Positions 46,758-58,509 of a stretch of 64,000 nucleotides of DNA are shown one piece after another. The position numbers and the translations under genes were made by a program. The notes below the pieces were generated by a model, which had not been told where the DNA came from, did no database searches, and saw only the letters and a program-made list of their open reading frames with translations. Numbering within the stretch: the stretch's first letter is position 1; every line of letters starts with the position of its first letter. Source of the DNA: Adiantum capillus-veneris (lineage: Eukaryota > Streptophyta > Polypodiopsida > Polypodiales > Pteridaceae); NCBI GenBank assembly GCA_014529385.2, contig CM043966.1, positions 37,419,239 through 37,483,238 of the forward strand, given 5' to 3'.

Positions 46758-47957
46758 TTACTCCCCCCTTGGAGAAGCATTTTCGTCCTCAAAAACAAAA
46801 GTGGGGAATTTCTTCTTAAGAACACTAATGTTTTCCCAAGTGGCACCCTCTTCAGGGCGATCTTTCCACTTGACTAAAGCTTGCCTACGTACATGATGAT
46901 GAGTACGGAGTTCATGAAAATCTAAAATGCGTTCAGGTTCATGCGGTTGAGTGGGAGGTTCAGTGAAATCAACCAATATTTGTTGGCGGATAACATTGTC
47001 GTCCCCATGCAAGCGTTTACGTAAACGACTTACATGAAATACCGGATGGACACGAGAGTGCGCAGGTAACGCAAGTTTGTAGGCCCTATCACCAACTCGC
47101 TTGAGTATCTTGAATGGCCCACAATAACGTGGAGATAATTTGGGTGTAGGTCCAGTCTTTAGACTTTCTGAATGCTCTGGCACACGCAAAAATACCTCTT
47201 CCCCTTCCGTGAAGGTAACTTGCCGACGTTTCTCATCAGCATACTTTTTATACCGATCCTGTGCTTGTCGAACATTTTGACGAGCAAGTCTTAGCATGTC
47301 CATATGATCTTGGAGAAACTCCTTGACCTGTTGGAGCTTCTCAGTTGCCAACCCCACCGTCACTGGTGATCTAGGCTGAAAACCATACATAAGCATGAAT
47401 GGACTAAAACCAGTTCTAACATGCTTAGCACTATTATATTCAAACTCAAGAATAGGAAGATAATCCTCCCAATCTGATTGCTTCTTGCTAACGCATGCTC
47501 GTAGCATATCCTCTAGCACTTGGTTGACTCGTTCCGTCTGACCATCCGTTTCAGGGTGATCAGCCGTACTTAAATTAAGTTGTGTACCCAATCGTTTAAA
47601 AACAGCCCTCCAAAAATGACTGTTAAACTTGGGATCACGATCACTCACAATGTTACTTGGCAATCCATACAACCTGTAAAGATTGTCCACAAATAACTTC
47701 GCTAATTCTGGAGTCTTAATGGTTGACTTGGTTGGAATAAACCGACAAAGTTTAGTCAACCGATCTACGACCACCCATACCGAGTCATGTCCTCGAATAG
47801 TGGTTGGTAAACCCACAATAAAATCCATGGAGATACTTTCCCATTTACCATTGGGAATCTCTAAAGGATGTAAGAGTCCTCCTGCTTTCAGGCGCTCTGC
47901 TTTATTAACTTGACATTTTTGGCAATGCAAGACATAGTCTTGAACATACCCATGCAA
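46758..47957 (-). pseudogene. Chromovirus integrase and chromodomain
   Basis: The frame begins just after an in-frame TAG that falls on the conserved Trp position in QFY-x-PGL of the integrase zinc finger. It then reads HCQKC, the catalytic triad regions SMDFIVGLP, SDRDPKFNS and ETDGQTERVN, and a GPF-x-I-L-x-R-VG SH3-like part. It ends in a chromodomain (PERILDFHELR...ALVKWKDRP...ATWE). The chromodomain would tether the integration complex to modified histones. Without the stop this would be continuous with the 47964-49334 frame. Confidence 0.93.
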
Positions 47958-47963
47958 ACCTGG

Positions 47964-49334
47964 CTAGTAAAACTGTCGTCTTACGAGTGCATAAGTTTTC
48001 TTAATTCCCGGGTGCCCTGCACTTGGACTATCGTGACATTCATAAATAATTTGGCGCCGAATGTCCGCGTCCGTCGGTACACACACTCTCCCCTTGTGGA
48101 GTAGGTACCCATCATCTATGGAAAAATTATTCCATCTCTGTAGTTCATCACTCGAAAGAGGAGAACTGGGTGTGGAGGAAACAAAATCACTACCAACATT
48201 GGAGTGAGAAGGATCCCTCTTTCTAACATAGCTCCACACCTTGGAGTATGCAGTATCATGCTCGCACTTACCTTTGAGAGATTCCAAAAACTCACTCCGC
48301 AATTCCGTGAAAAGGAGAGAGTTGATCTTTGGCATTCGGCTGAGAGCATCAGCCACTACATTGTACCGCCCTTTGCGATATCGTAGCTTGGCATCATACT
48401 CCTGAAGAATCTCAGCCCACTTGGCCTTGCGACCCTTCAAATCACTTTGTAGTGTGAACCACTTGATGCTTTCATGGTCAAACACAATCTCGAACTGTGC
48501 ACCATACAAATAATGTCGCCATGTCTTTAAAGCAGACACTATTGCATAGAGCTCGCGTTCGTAAGCAGAGTAATTCTGTTGTGCTGAATCCAGCTTCTTG
48601 GTTTCAAATGCAATTGGCCTTCCCTCCTGCAGAAGGACTGCTCCAATTGCACGATTACTAGCATCCGTTTCCAAAACGAATGGCTTTAAGGGATCCACAA
48701 TAGCCAAAACAGGAGCTGTGGCTAATGTGTCCTTAAGTTTGGCTAATTGGAGCAGAAGGACTGCTCCAATTGCACGATTACTAGCATCTGTTTCCAAAAC
48801 GAATGGCTTTAAGGGATCCACAATAGCCAAAACAGGAGCTGTGGCTAATGTGTCCTTAAGTTTGTCAAAACTTTGCTGTTGTTCTAATCCCCACTGAAAG
48901 GTCTTGCCCTTGGCTTTCAGCTGATCTGTCATGGGAACAGCAATATGGGCATAGTTTTTAAGGAATCGACAATAAAAACCTGCAAAGCCTAAAAAAATAT
49001 TGAGCTCTTCCAAATTTTTGGGAGAGGGCCACCTCCGAATGGCATCCACCTTGGATTGATCCATGTGTAACCCTGCAGCCGAAATAACATGCCCCAAGTA
49101 GTGAATTTCCTCCTTGAGAAAATCACATTTGGATTCCTTGGCATATAACTGATTTTGGCGTAGCAAATGAAACACTTGTTTCAAATGTGCTAAGTGCTCT
49201 TCTTCAGTGGCACTATATACAAGAATGTCATCGAGGAAAACGATAACAAACTTTTCCAAGTATGGTCTCAAGACACTATCCATGAGTGTCATGAACGTAG
49301 CGGGAGCATTGGTTAACCCAAAGGGCATCACCAA
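47964..49334 (-). pseudogene. Chromovirus RT C-terminal part, RNase H and integrase start
   Basis: [12 protein letters not shown] and FLDDILVYS give the RT active site. A 41-codon segment of RNase H (from about [15 protein letters not shown] through [12 protein letters not shown]) is present twice in tandem and in frame. The DNA repeats are 48631-48753 and 48754-48864. RNase H continues with [14 protein letters not shown] and DALSR, and the frame ends in the integrase zinc finger at a TAG stop. The duplicated stretch includes a catalytic aspartate, so RNase H is probably disturbed. Confidence 0.93.
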
Positions 49335-51694
49335 AAACTCATAATGTCCAAACCTTGTTCGAAACGCTGTTTTGGGTATATCCGCAAGCCTGATGCGACT
49401 TGATGATACCCAGATCTTAAATCAATCTTTGAAAATATACGAGCGTGGGTGAGCTTATCAAACAGCTCATCCACTCGTGGCAATGGGTACTTGTTCTTAA
49501 CAGTAACTGCATTTAATCCACGGTAATCTACGCACATGCGTACACTACCGTCCTTTTTCTTCACTAAGAGAATGGGAGAGGCCCATGGTGAAGAACTTGA
49601 TTGAATAAACCCTCTATTGAGATAGTCAGCAAGCTGACGTTCCACTTCAGCAGCCTCAGAATGACTCATTCTGTAACGCGGTTTACTCACTGGCTTACTG
49701 CCTGCAACCACGTCTATGCCATGTCGCACAGAACGTGTCGGTGGTAGCCCTGGTGGTAAATCATCTGGGAACACATCCTTGAATTCCCTTAAAAGTTCCT
49801 TTAATTCATTAGCAACATTTGCTTGTTTTGAATTAGTAGGCATAGTTGGAAGAGGAGAGAGAGAAGAATGCGGTGTTGAGGAAGTTTTATTCAAAACATT
49901 ATCATCATTAAAAACATCATCGACATTGGAAATAAAATGGCACAGTGAGTAACACAAAAAGAGTTCTTCTATTGCATCATCAGAAGCGAGCTTCATAAGC
50001 TCAACTGTACAAATAAGTGGTGAGGAAGGTACATCCTTCTCCCCCAACAGCAGCACGTGCACACCATTGGATTTGAACATTAGACTATTATGCTCATACC
50101 TACGTCTAAGGGATGATCCTAAACGATGCAACCATTCACGGCTAAGAACCACATCCGCCCTCTCCATATTCATGACTTGGAAATCCAAAGAGGTACGGTA
50201 TCCTTGAATTTCCAGAGGTACATCTTTAACCTGAGTTTCCCATATCTCAGCATCATGGCCGTTAATCATGGCTACCTTGTAGCAATGGGAACTCGGGGTT
50301 TGGGGAAATTTGAGTCGTTTCACCAATTTATAATTGATGAAATTGTGCGACGCACCATCGTCTACCAAGATCCTCACCATGTGCCCTTGAATAGAGCCAT
50401 TCATACGCACCAACTCATGTGGTTCGAAAGTCTGCTGCCACATGGAGGCCGTGATACAGCACTCACGCATCGCCTCGGTGTGTGTTACTTCCACATTAGC
50501 AAACTGGGAAGAGGATTCAAGAGGTAAAAGCTGCACCATGTGCACTGCTTTTTCCTTCCCCTTGTCTTGAGCAGTAGATTTCCCCTTGGGACAATCCTTT
50601 TTGCTATGTCCAGTTCCCAAACATTTTAAGCACAACTTTTCTTTTTTGGCTTTCTCAAACTCTTCCGTTGAGAGAGGACCTCTAGACCCCTTGGGCTTTT
50701 TGGAGGTCTCTGATGTAGCAGAGGAAATTTTTCTTTTATGATGCACATGCTGTGGACGTGTTGAAACAGGTGTAGTGCCATGCACATGCGAACTATGCAA
50801 TGCCCGATCATCGGGATCATCATGGATGTGAGCTTGCACTATAGCGTCCTCAAGTGTTTGTGGATCCTGGGTTTTAACGTGCTTCTTAAGCTCGGGAGTT
50901 AACCCACGGATGAACCCACGTACCTGCTGAAAGGTATCCATCCCTTCCAGCTTGAGGATCACATCCCGATAATGGGAAATATATTCCAATAATGTTTTAT
51001 GCTGGCGTATAGAACATTCGTCCCAGGCGGTCCAATTTCTATCCTTCTCATTGGTAGGTAGAAATTCCTTCCTAAAGACAGTCTCAAAAGCTGCCCAAGT
51101 CTGTGGTAGCATGCCCTTCTCCTTGAGAGACATCCACCATTTGTAGGCCTTGCCGTCCAAAGTCAGACTTGTCTGCAGCGCCTTGGTTGCATCCGGGGTA
51201 CGTCTAAGGTCATGAATACCATCCCACTTACTGAGAAAAATATTCACGGTGTCCTTGTTTCGCTCACGCTCTTCTCCCCGAAAAATTGGTGGCTTTGTAT
51301 TTTTCAACAAATCGTCCACCTCTTTTTGGGTCAGAGAGTGCAGCGGTCCCGGAGGAGGGCCTTGCCCGGCAGTCGGCCCTTGGCCTAGTGTGGAGCCGTG
51401 CTCCTGATTTTGCTGACTAGTAGGGCCCATGGCCTACTGCCATATATGCAACTTAATCAAATCGGATAATGCTGTGACATTCTGATTTAATTGTGCAAAA
51501 TTCGTTTCAAGCACAGTCATGCGTGTTTGCAATACACGAAAATCTTGCATGTCCAACAACTCATACGCATCGTCTGTCGCCATTGTGGCACGATTACTCT
51601 CCGTGAGAGGAACCGTCCGTGTGGCATCAGTAGACGAAACGGGTGCAGACTGCTCGAAATCAAATGCATGATGCATATCTATGTCCGAATCCAT
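49328..51694 (-). pseudogene. Chromovirus gag, protease and RT N-terminal part
   Basis: The likely gag start is MDSDIDMHH at 51694. A coiled-coil-like stretch follows, then a TAG at 51434 just before the in-frame ATG at 51430. From there 700 codons are open: gag ([16 protein letters not shown]), zinc knuckle [14 protein letters not shown], protease [12 protein letters not shown] (Ser of the DSG motif changed), and RT ([32 protein letters not shown]). A one-base loss just after YHQV (near 49400) shifts the frame, and RT continues in the next open frame. Confidence 0.93.
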
Positions 51695-51787
51695 GCTGTG
51701 GATGTACTGTGCGAGAAAAGATAGGAAAATACCTGAATTCCAACGAGCTCGTAGCAGGTTGCGATAATTAACCGTATAATTACGCCT

Positions 51788-52585
51788 TTGATTGGAAAAA
51801 ACGTTGAATTCGAAAGTGAACGTCAATCCAAAACGAAGAGTAGCTTGAAAATAATGAGCAAGTCTGCAGCCGATGATGCTCTTGAAAGCATCGATCAAGT
51901 TGGAGTTGCCAATGAGCGGGTTTGCATCTTATGCACTACGCCAGAGGAACTTGAAATTTTCCGACAAATGGTGCAGCCGATGAGAAGCTTGAGAACACGA
52001 ATCAAAGTACCTTCACCACCGAGTTGGCTTGCATCGTATGCAAGAAGCCAAAACCGGGAAATGTGCAACCAATCTTTGGCTTTTCGAAACTGGAGAATCC
52101 GAGTTTTAGCAGATGCCAACTGTAAAATATGCAGTAATCCACAGCCTTTGTGTGCTGTGTGTGCCCACCGATTTGGAGAAGAATGCTGTAGATCAACGGA
52201 ATCAGAAGCGCGCAGGGTACGGCCCTTGTTTAAAACCCAAGAGGGTTTGCCGGGTGTGAACGGCCAACCCTTAAGGGTTTTTGTAAAAGAAAAAATTGAG
52301 AAGCTCTGTTGCAGACGACGGCCGACTGTGCAGGGCTTCTTGGAGAGCTACCTCGCGATGGCGAGGTCCGTTGAGGCCGGGCAAGAAGCGAATTTTGCTG
52401 CTCTTCCCCTTGCGCTCCCACTGAGCCCAACGCCAGACGATTTGGTGCAGGTCGTCAGACGCCTTCGTCCCCGACTAGGGGTTCCTGCACACGTGCGGGC
52501 TTCGGCCTCTTCTTCCTCCTTTTTTGGTTGTGCATGCAACATGCAGCAAAAGCAAAAACAGGCACCAGTTCTAAAGATAGCCTGA
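51788..52585 (+). CDS. Antisense open frame in the chromovirus leader, function unknown
   Basis: A 265-codon frame lies on the strand opposite to gag-pol, between the primer site and gag. It begins MIGKNVEFESERQ and contains paired cysteines: VCILC, then CKICSNPQPLCAVC and ECC, followed by a basic part and CCRRRP. No family is recognised. It may be a chance frame in GC-balanced DNA, or an extra antisense gene as reported for some plant gypsy lineages. Confidence 0.3.
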   Translation: MIGKNVEFESERQSKTKSSLKIMSKSAADDALESIDQVGVANERVCILCTTPEELEIFRQMVQPMRSLRTRIKVPSPPSWLASYARSQNREMCNQSLAFRNWRIRVLADANCKICSNPQPLCAVCAHRFGEECCRSTESEARRVRPLFKTQEGLPGVNGQPLRVFVKEKIEKLCCRRRPTVQGFLESYLAMARSVEAGQEANFAALPLALPLSPTPDDLVQVVRRLRPRLGVPAHVRASASSSSFFGCACNMQQKQKQAPVLKIA

Positions 52586-52586
52586 A

Positions 52587-52598
52587 GCTCTGATACCA
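52587..52598 (-). other. Primer-binding site, initiator tRNA-Met type
   Basis: The minus-strand TGGTATCAGAGC lies directly inside the 5' LTR. Confidence 0.92.
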
Positions 52599-52599
52599 A

Positions 52600-52742
52600 T
52601 CTAAAACCAAAGGACTGCCAGGTCCCGGTCCATCCGCCCAACCTCCCTTTAATAAGCTCCTAGCCACTTTCGGACCCCTTCCCACTGGCAGCCGGGGCCC
52701 TTGGCCGAGTCCGTGACCCCTTGGTTGGCCCTTGGCCTGACA
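52600..52742 (-). repeat. Chromovirus 5' LTR (143 bp)
   Basis: It pairs with 46617-46757. Followed by target duplication AATAG. Confidence 0.95.
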
Positions 52743-52747
52743 AATAG

Positions 52748-52940
52748 CCATATCCTTGTCACCGTAAACAACCTCAACAAAGGAGGTCTTGCTAAGTGAC
52801 ATCATCATTGAGATTGAACCACCTTGCTCCAAGAGGTCAGAGGGATTGTGTCCCTAGTGGGCCATTGCAACAATGTTGCCCTTGTTTCCTATGACAACAT
52901 CCACAAAGGATAGTTTTCTATGCATCTCCATCCTTTAGTT
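52748..52940 (-). pseudogene. LINE ORF1 fragment, part upstream of the chromovirus insertion
   Basis: The minus strand reads LSFVDVVIGNKGNIVAMA, then SLSKTSFVEVVYGDKDMAI up to the AATAG site. Removing the 6.1-kb element continues it into EVQEFEVPNAIGNKEGD at 46600. The two SFVxVVxGxK phrases form an internal repeat. Confidence 0.5.
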
Positions 52941-55900
52941 CGCAACTCATGGTTGCCTTTGTATTACCTTTGCAAAGGTAGCAAAAGAAGACCTTGTCTT
53001 AAGGCTAACAAGACCTCAACAACAAATCTCAAGATGCTACCAATGACGACTCGTGAAAGGGTCACACTCCAATCATCAACAACTACTAGCTCAAGCAAGT
53101 CACGCGAGGTGAAGGCTAACGAAACCTCAATAGGAAGGGTCAAGATGATATAAATGATAGATTGCAACCTGTGAGAGGTCAGACTCCATGTGTTAGTTGT
53201 AGCCAACTTGATCAAGTCAGATATCTCTTGAGGATGCTTATGTTGTTGTGAATCAGGTGGTGCCTTATCTCTGACGTGGTTCCTCATCACCCCCCCCCCC
53301 CCCCCCCCCCCCCAACACACACACACACATACCAAGGAGAGGAGCGGCAATAAACTCAAGGAAAACCCAACATCACTCAGTGGGCTAATAGGAGCACACA
53401 TCTCAAAGCAAACTTCTGCCCGTCTACAAAATTTGCCATGCATGTGTAGGGGAAATCTTATAGGAAGGGCGAGAAGGGTTGAAATTTTCCACCGTGCAAA
53501 TCTCTCTTTGCCTCTTTTGATGCTCTCCACAATGATCTCAAGCCCACCCTATTCCCAATTTGAGTAGAACTTCCTGAGATCCCCATCCCACCTAGTGCAT
53601 GGAGGGGTTGACCATTATCATGCATCATAAGAGCCACCACGACCCACCTCCTTCTTCTCGAGTCTTGCCCCCAAGAGGTGGTGAAGGACATTCTTCTAAG
53701 TCGACTCATGTCCCCCATCACGTTTTCTCTCCTTGCTTCTTTAGAGGACATTGAGGGGATAAGGGGAAACAATCCTCCTCTCTCTAGCACCTATGTAGGA
53801 AACTCATGTTAGTCCAAAAGTAAACACTCAGGAACCAAGAGTTCATGTGAAGATGTCCCCTTGCCCACATGGCCTACTCTGCTAGAAGCTCTTACTAGAA
53901 AACTGGTGTTTACCATTTATTCTAGGATGCAATATTCTTGTCTGCAAAAGGTCCCAAACTCAAGCATAATAAATAGTTTCTTTTGGATATGGACTTTGTC
54001 CATACATGTGAGGGCTCTTTCCCACATAATTGTTTATTAGAAAGATTTTGTACGCTACCGCCTTACCGTTTTGGATTCATTTTGCAAGACAAAAGTAATC
54101 TTGGATCATGTTCTTGAATACACTAAAAATGGCAAGTAAGATGAAGAGGGTGGTTGACAAGGGTGAGAGTTAGCGTAACTTTGCCAAAAGTGATCGAGTT
54201 GCATTATTTGGACTTCCTTGTTGCTTCAAAATAGAGAAAGGGTAACTAATACGCTACAACAACCACTATGTGAAACCTACCTCAACACCAAATTTATTCT
54301 CTTTCGTGCAAGTGGGGAGGAGGAGAAACAAGATCGCATACTAAAGACATGGTGTAAAGAGGGCACGAATCTATTTACTTAATTGCATCAAATGGGTGTG
54401 ACCAACAAGGTGCAGAATATTGAGTGGACCACCAGAGTAAGCATGTGTGAGCTATCTAAAAGTCCTTGTGTGAACGTAGATGTTAAAGGTTGAGGATTGT
54501 GCACAACTTTGACCCTCGCCTGAAAGCCGCTTTTTTTAGCACATCAAGTGATTGTTTGAAGTGAATGACATACAAGATTTCAATTTTTGTAATGCAAGGT
54601 TTCACGAATCAAAGCATGGCAACCTATAAACAAAGCTCCTCAGCCAACCAATTCCTCTACATGTTGGAAAGCATCCAGTACATGCTCAAATCCTCAGCCA
54701 ACCAAGTCCTCTGCATGTTCAAAAGCTTCCAATACATGCACTACATTGAACAATGTTCATATCCCTCCTTTGCACCATGTATGAGGTGGCTTGTGCCATG
54801 TTATTGAAGTCATTGTTGTGGATGAGCTTATGGCTCCCTCTATGTGGTTTGGATTTGCAACCTTGGAGTGACTTCTCTTCGATGGTTGCATTGTGCCATA
54901 AGCATTTTTCATTACTGTACACTTTGTTACTTCATTTTACAATATACACAAGTGAGACTCTGGCCACCTCCGGCAACAAAAAGAGAAAATCTCTTCTACC
55001 TAATTAAAACCCGCAATTAGTGCATTCCAAAAATATAAAGTTTTGGAATGCAAAATTATTTATCAAGGCTGTTGCTTTTAGGTGCAATGGTATATTTTCC
55101 CTTCGTGTTGTCAAAGTTCATTTGACTCTCTTTCAATAGACATGAGTGATGATATACATGCACAACATTAAAAAAAAGTGTTGAATCCCTAGGGGTGCCA
55201 TTGTGGCATTCATTCAAAACAATCAAGGGATTCCTTAGAGAGATCTTCATCATGCATATCCACCTATAACTGCATTTCAATATGAGCATATTCTACAAAC
55301 AACATGATCCAAGTGATCATTGTGGATTGGGAGATTGTCAACAACTACTTGTTTGTTTGAAAGTTCCGAGAGTGATGCTTTCTTTCTTGAGCCCCTTGAC
55401 ATTATCAAAGATCAGATAAGATGTATGGAATCAAATGACAAATGTTTCAAGTTCTATGTTGAGATGATTAATAGCTTTTGATCCAGAAGGAAGCTTTGAT
55501 TGTGATTAAAGGATGGCTAGTGGCCACTCAAGGGAATAATGCTGAAAATCTCAAATGTGCAAGGGGCATATCAGACATAAATCGAGGAACTCCTCCGTTA
55601 TTGTTTCTACCCTTCAGTGCCTCAACACCCTATCTCACATTGAAGCAGGGTGATTGCAATCAATGGAATAAGCTCGAGCATCTATAGTTGAACACATTCT
55701 CATCCTTTAAAGGGGCCAATGTGGGTGGTGTAAAGTATAAGTTGCATGTCATCTTCCAAACCATTTATTGCTATTTGCATACATCTTGACTTGAATATTT
55801 TTCTTCTAGGCATCTTTTGAGCTTTGTAAAAGATCTATCATGTAGTTACAAGATGTCAATGAGTAGAGCTTTCTTGTACCTTATTACGTCCTTCTTTACA

Positions 55901-56455
55901 TCTCGTTGATCAATGACTCGATGCATGAGGAATGTGGACATGTCCACAATGGCAATTGATAGTTTTATATAGAAATCTCATCAAGAATTTTTTGCATTAT
56001 AATGCAAAGCCTCTTCTCAAAGAGGCCATGACTAACAACCAAATTGTGAATTTGTTAGCCCTTGCAAATATTCCCTATAGCTGAGAAACTCTCACTTTGT
56101 ATTAGCCAATGAAAGCAATCCACTACTTCTTGGCTTTCTCTACGGGCCATGGCTTGCAATCATTGCACTCTAAGTGACAACATCTTGGACATGAAGCAAT
56201 GCCAAGCACACCATTCTTCCCAAACTTCTTCTCGTAGTCTCCTCATGACACTTCACCCTAATTGCTACCTCATTCGCAGGTAGCTTTGACCCATCTTTGA
56301 TAGCTTCCACTCGAGCTTAAAATCTCTAACCGTCAAGCTTGGAATTCCCATCATTGAATGCACAACATGCTGGGTACAAATGGTAGGCAAGATTTCATTA
56401 ACGCCTCCAAACTGGTCGCAAGATAACCATTGGCCCCATTGACTCAGCTGGTAGA
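52941..56455. other. Non-coding DNA with poly-C tract and short duplications
   Basis: A poly-C tract lies at 53289-53313, followed by CA repeats. A short tandem duplication around CAGCCAACCAA...TCCTCTGCATGTT occupies 54636-54740. Open frames are short and mostly antisense to each other. No gene was recognised. Confidence 0.45.
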
Positions 56456-56565
56456 GAAGGGATTTTTAACATCACTATCAGTTAAGTAGCTTATTGTCTA
56501 AGGTTATTGGGCTTGTTTTCATCCCTCAAAAAAACTTTGTATGAAAACTTTGAAGCTGTAAAATG

Positions 56566-56657
<92 letters not shown>

Positions 56658-56753
56658 TTTTTAACATCACTATCAGTCAAGCAGCTTATTGTCTAAGGTT
56701 ATTGGCTTGTTTTCATCCCTCAAAAAACTTTGTATGAAAACTTTGAAGCTGTA

Positions 56754-56826
<73 letters not shown>
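56456..56826. repeat. Duplicated module with long (GA)n tails
   Basis: A unit of about 115 unique bases (GGGATTTTTAACATCACTAT to GAAGCTGTAAAATGG) followed by (GA)n occurs twice, starting at 56459 and 56654. The GA tails are 56572-56653 and about 56759-56825. The copies differ by a few bases, so the duplication is recent. Confidence 0.92.
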
Positions 56827-56827
<1 letters not shown>

Positions 56828-57620
56828 GGTCATCATGCTACCACAAAAGAGATCAGAGAGAAGAATAAGTTCAACCATCTAAAGGACCACCCCAAAGACC
56901 TTCGAGAGAGGAGAGGGAGAGAGCCCCCCATGGGTCATTAGAAGCGGCCTCTATGGGTGACGTCCAAAGATGAAAGGAGCGTCCTTACTCATTGTGTAGG
57001 AAATTACTCATCTGTAGAGTACATTTGTGACCTTTGCCCCACTTCGACCAGCCCCAAGTACAATATAGGCCACTTTTGTCAAGACATGTGATCAGTTTGG
57101 GTTCCTCTGTGGCTCCTCACTGCTACATTTTTGCATCCATTAGGTCAATCAAAAGCTTCATCCATTGTATAATAATGTTGTCAACCCATATACAGATGCA
57201 CCATCAGAAGAAATATCACCTTTGGCCATTTTGAACCCTCAATAGCACTTGTACATGTTGAATCCACTTCGGGATTAGGCTCTCGGGCCCTCCCAATACT
57301 CCAACACCCCCATCACTATGGATCATGATCATTGCCGCCTTACTATGGCTATCACTGCCAACTCATCAAGGCTTCACTTCATTAGCACCTTCTTGGGACC
57401 TATAAGCAATAAGGCCTCATGATTGTGTGCTCGCTTTCCCTTTTCTTAACAACCATAGATCGCAACCCAAGGCTTTAGATGCGACGATACAGCTTGGGGC
57501 CATACTTTCCACGCGGGTGCATTGTGCAAAACTACCAAGGAGGAGGAGGAGGGCCAAATGCATGCTGAAGTACGCACACCTAGAGCCTCCCTAAATTTCA
57601 GTTGTGCATGTACAATTTCC
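56827..57620. other. Non-coding DNA
   Basis: No gene or element end was recognised. Confidence 0.4.
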
Positions 57621-57628
57621 AATGAAAG

Positions 57629-57748
<120 letters not shown>

Positions 57749-58437
57749 GCGTGTGTTGCTACTTTAGCATTCCTTCAATGCCTGCAGGAAGTTGGCACTT
57801 GGATTTCTTGCCTGTTTGAGTTCCCTCGCTTGGGATTGACTATATTATCTTCATGCAGGTAGCTGGCTGCTCGTACTTCCCCATCCCCCAATCCTCGCAT
57901 GCCACAACTACTCTACAGGAACCATGCATGTTCCTCTCCCAGATGTGCTCAATAGTCACCACATCCATGATGTTCTTGTTGCTTGTTCTTGCACCTCACA
58001 ACCCGTCCATGCAATATATCATTGTTATATGGTTGATGCAATCATTGCCAGGTTTAGTTTTGGTCTTGAGCAATATAACTTCATTGCTGCTTAACTTATG
58101 CAGGAGGCAAGAGCTACAATATTCTAAGAGAGGAGTAGGCATAGCAGCCCAAGAGCAAGAGCACTAGTGCGCGAGCAAGAGGGCTTGGGCTAGAGCAAGA
58201 GCCAAGGGTTGGAGTGACAACCAAGGAGTAGTTAAGAGAGCGATGTGGAGGAGAGCAACAAATAGGCCATTGGCTATGAGTCACTTTAATTAGCTAGGAT
58301 GCAAGGCGTGAAGCTTTTAGCCCAAATTAGAGGGGGTGTTGCTTATCTCGAGCTACGGGAAACCACCAACTCCAATTCTTTGAATGTCAACGTTGTTCGC
58401 TACTCGAGGGCGCCATGCTAGCCAAAGGGTTGCTTGC

Positions 58438-58509
<72 letters not shown>

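Larger units (their letters stand above)
46617..52742 (-). mobile_element. Young chromodomain Ty3/gypsy element with very short LTRs
   Basis: 6126 bp with LTRs of 141 bp (46617-46757) and 143 bp (52600-52742) that differ by three substitutions and one 2-base indel. A perfect target duplication AATAG flanks it (46612-46616 and 52743-52747). The primer site is initiator tRNA-Met type. Three long open frames cover gag, protease, RT, RNase H, integrase and chromodomain, with only a few lesions. LTR ends read TGTCAGG...GTTTTAGA on the minus strand, an atypical terminus instead of CA. The chromodomain places it among chromoviruses. Confidence 0.96.

Noticed and set aside
52964-53530. Minus-strand 188-codon frame with CVCVC and a poly-Gly run
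   Set aside because: Its middle is the translation of the CA repeat and poly-C tract, and the remaining parts show no recognisable protein.
56440-56475. tRNA-like A-box (GACTCAGCTGGTAGAG)
   Set aside because: No B-box, acceptor stem or anticodon arm follows at the right spacing, and the sequence runs into the GA module, so neither a tRNA gene nor a SINE can be supported.
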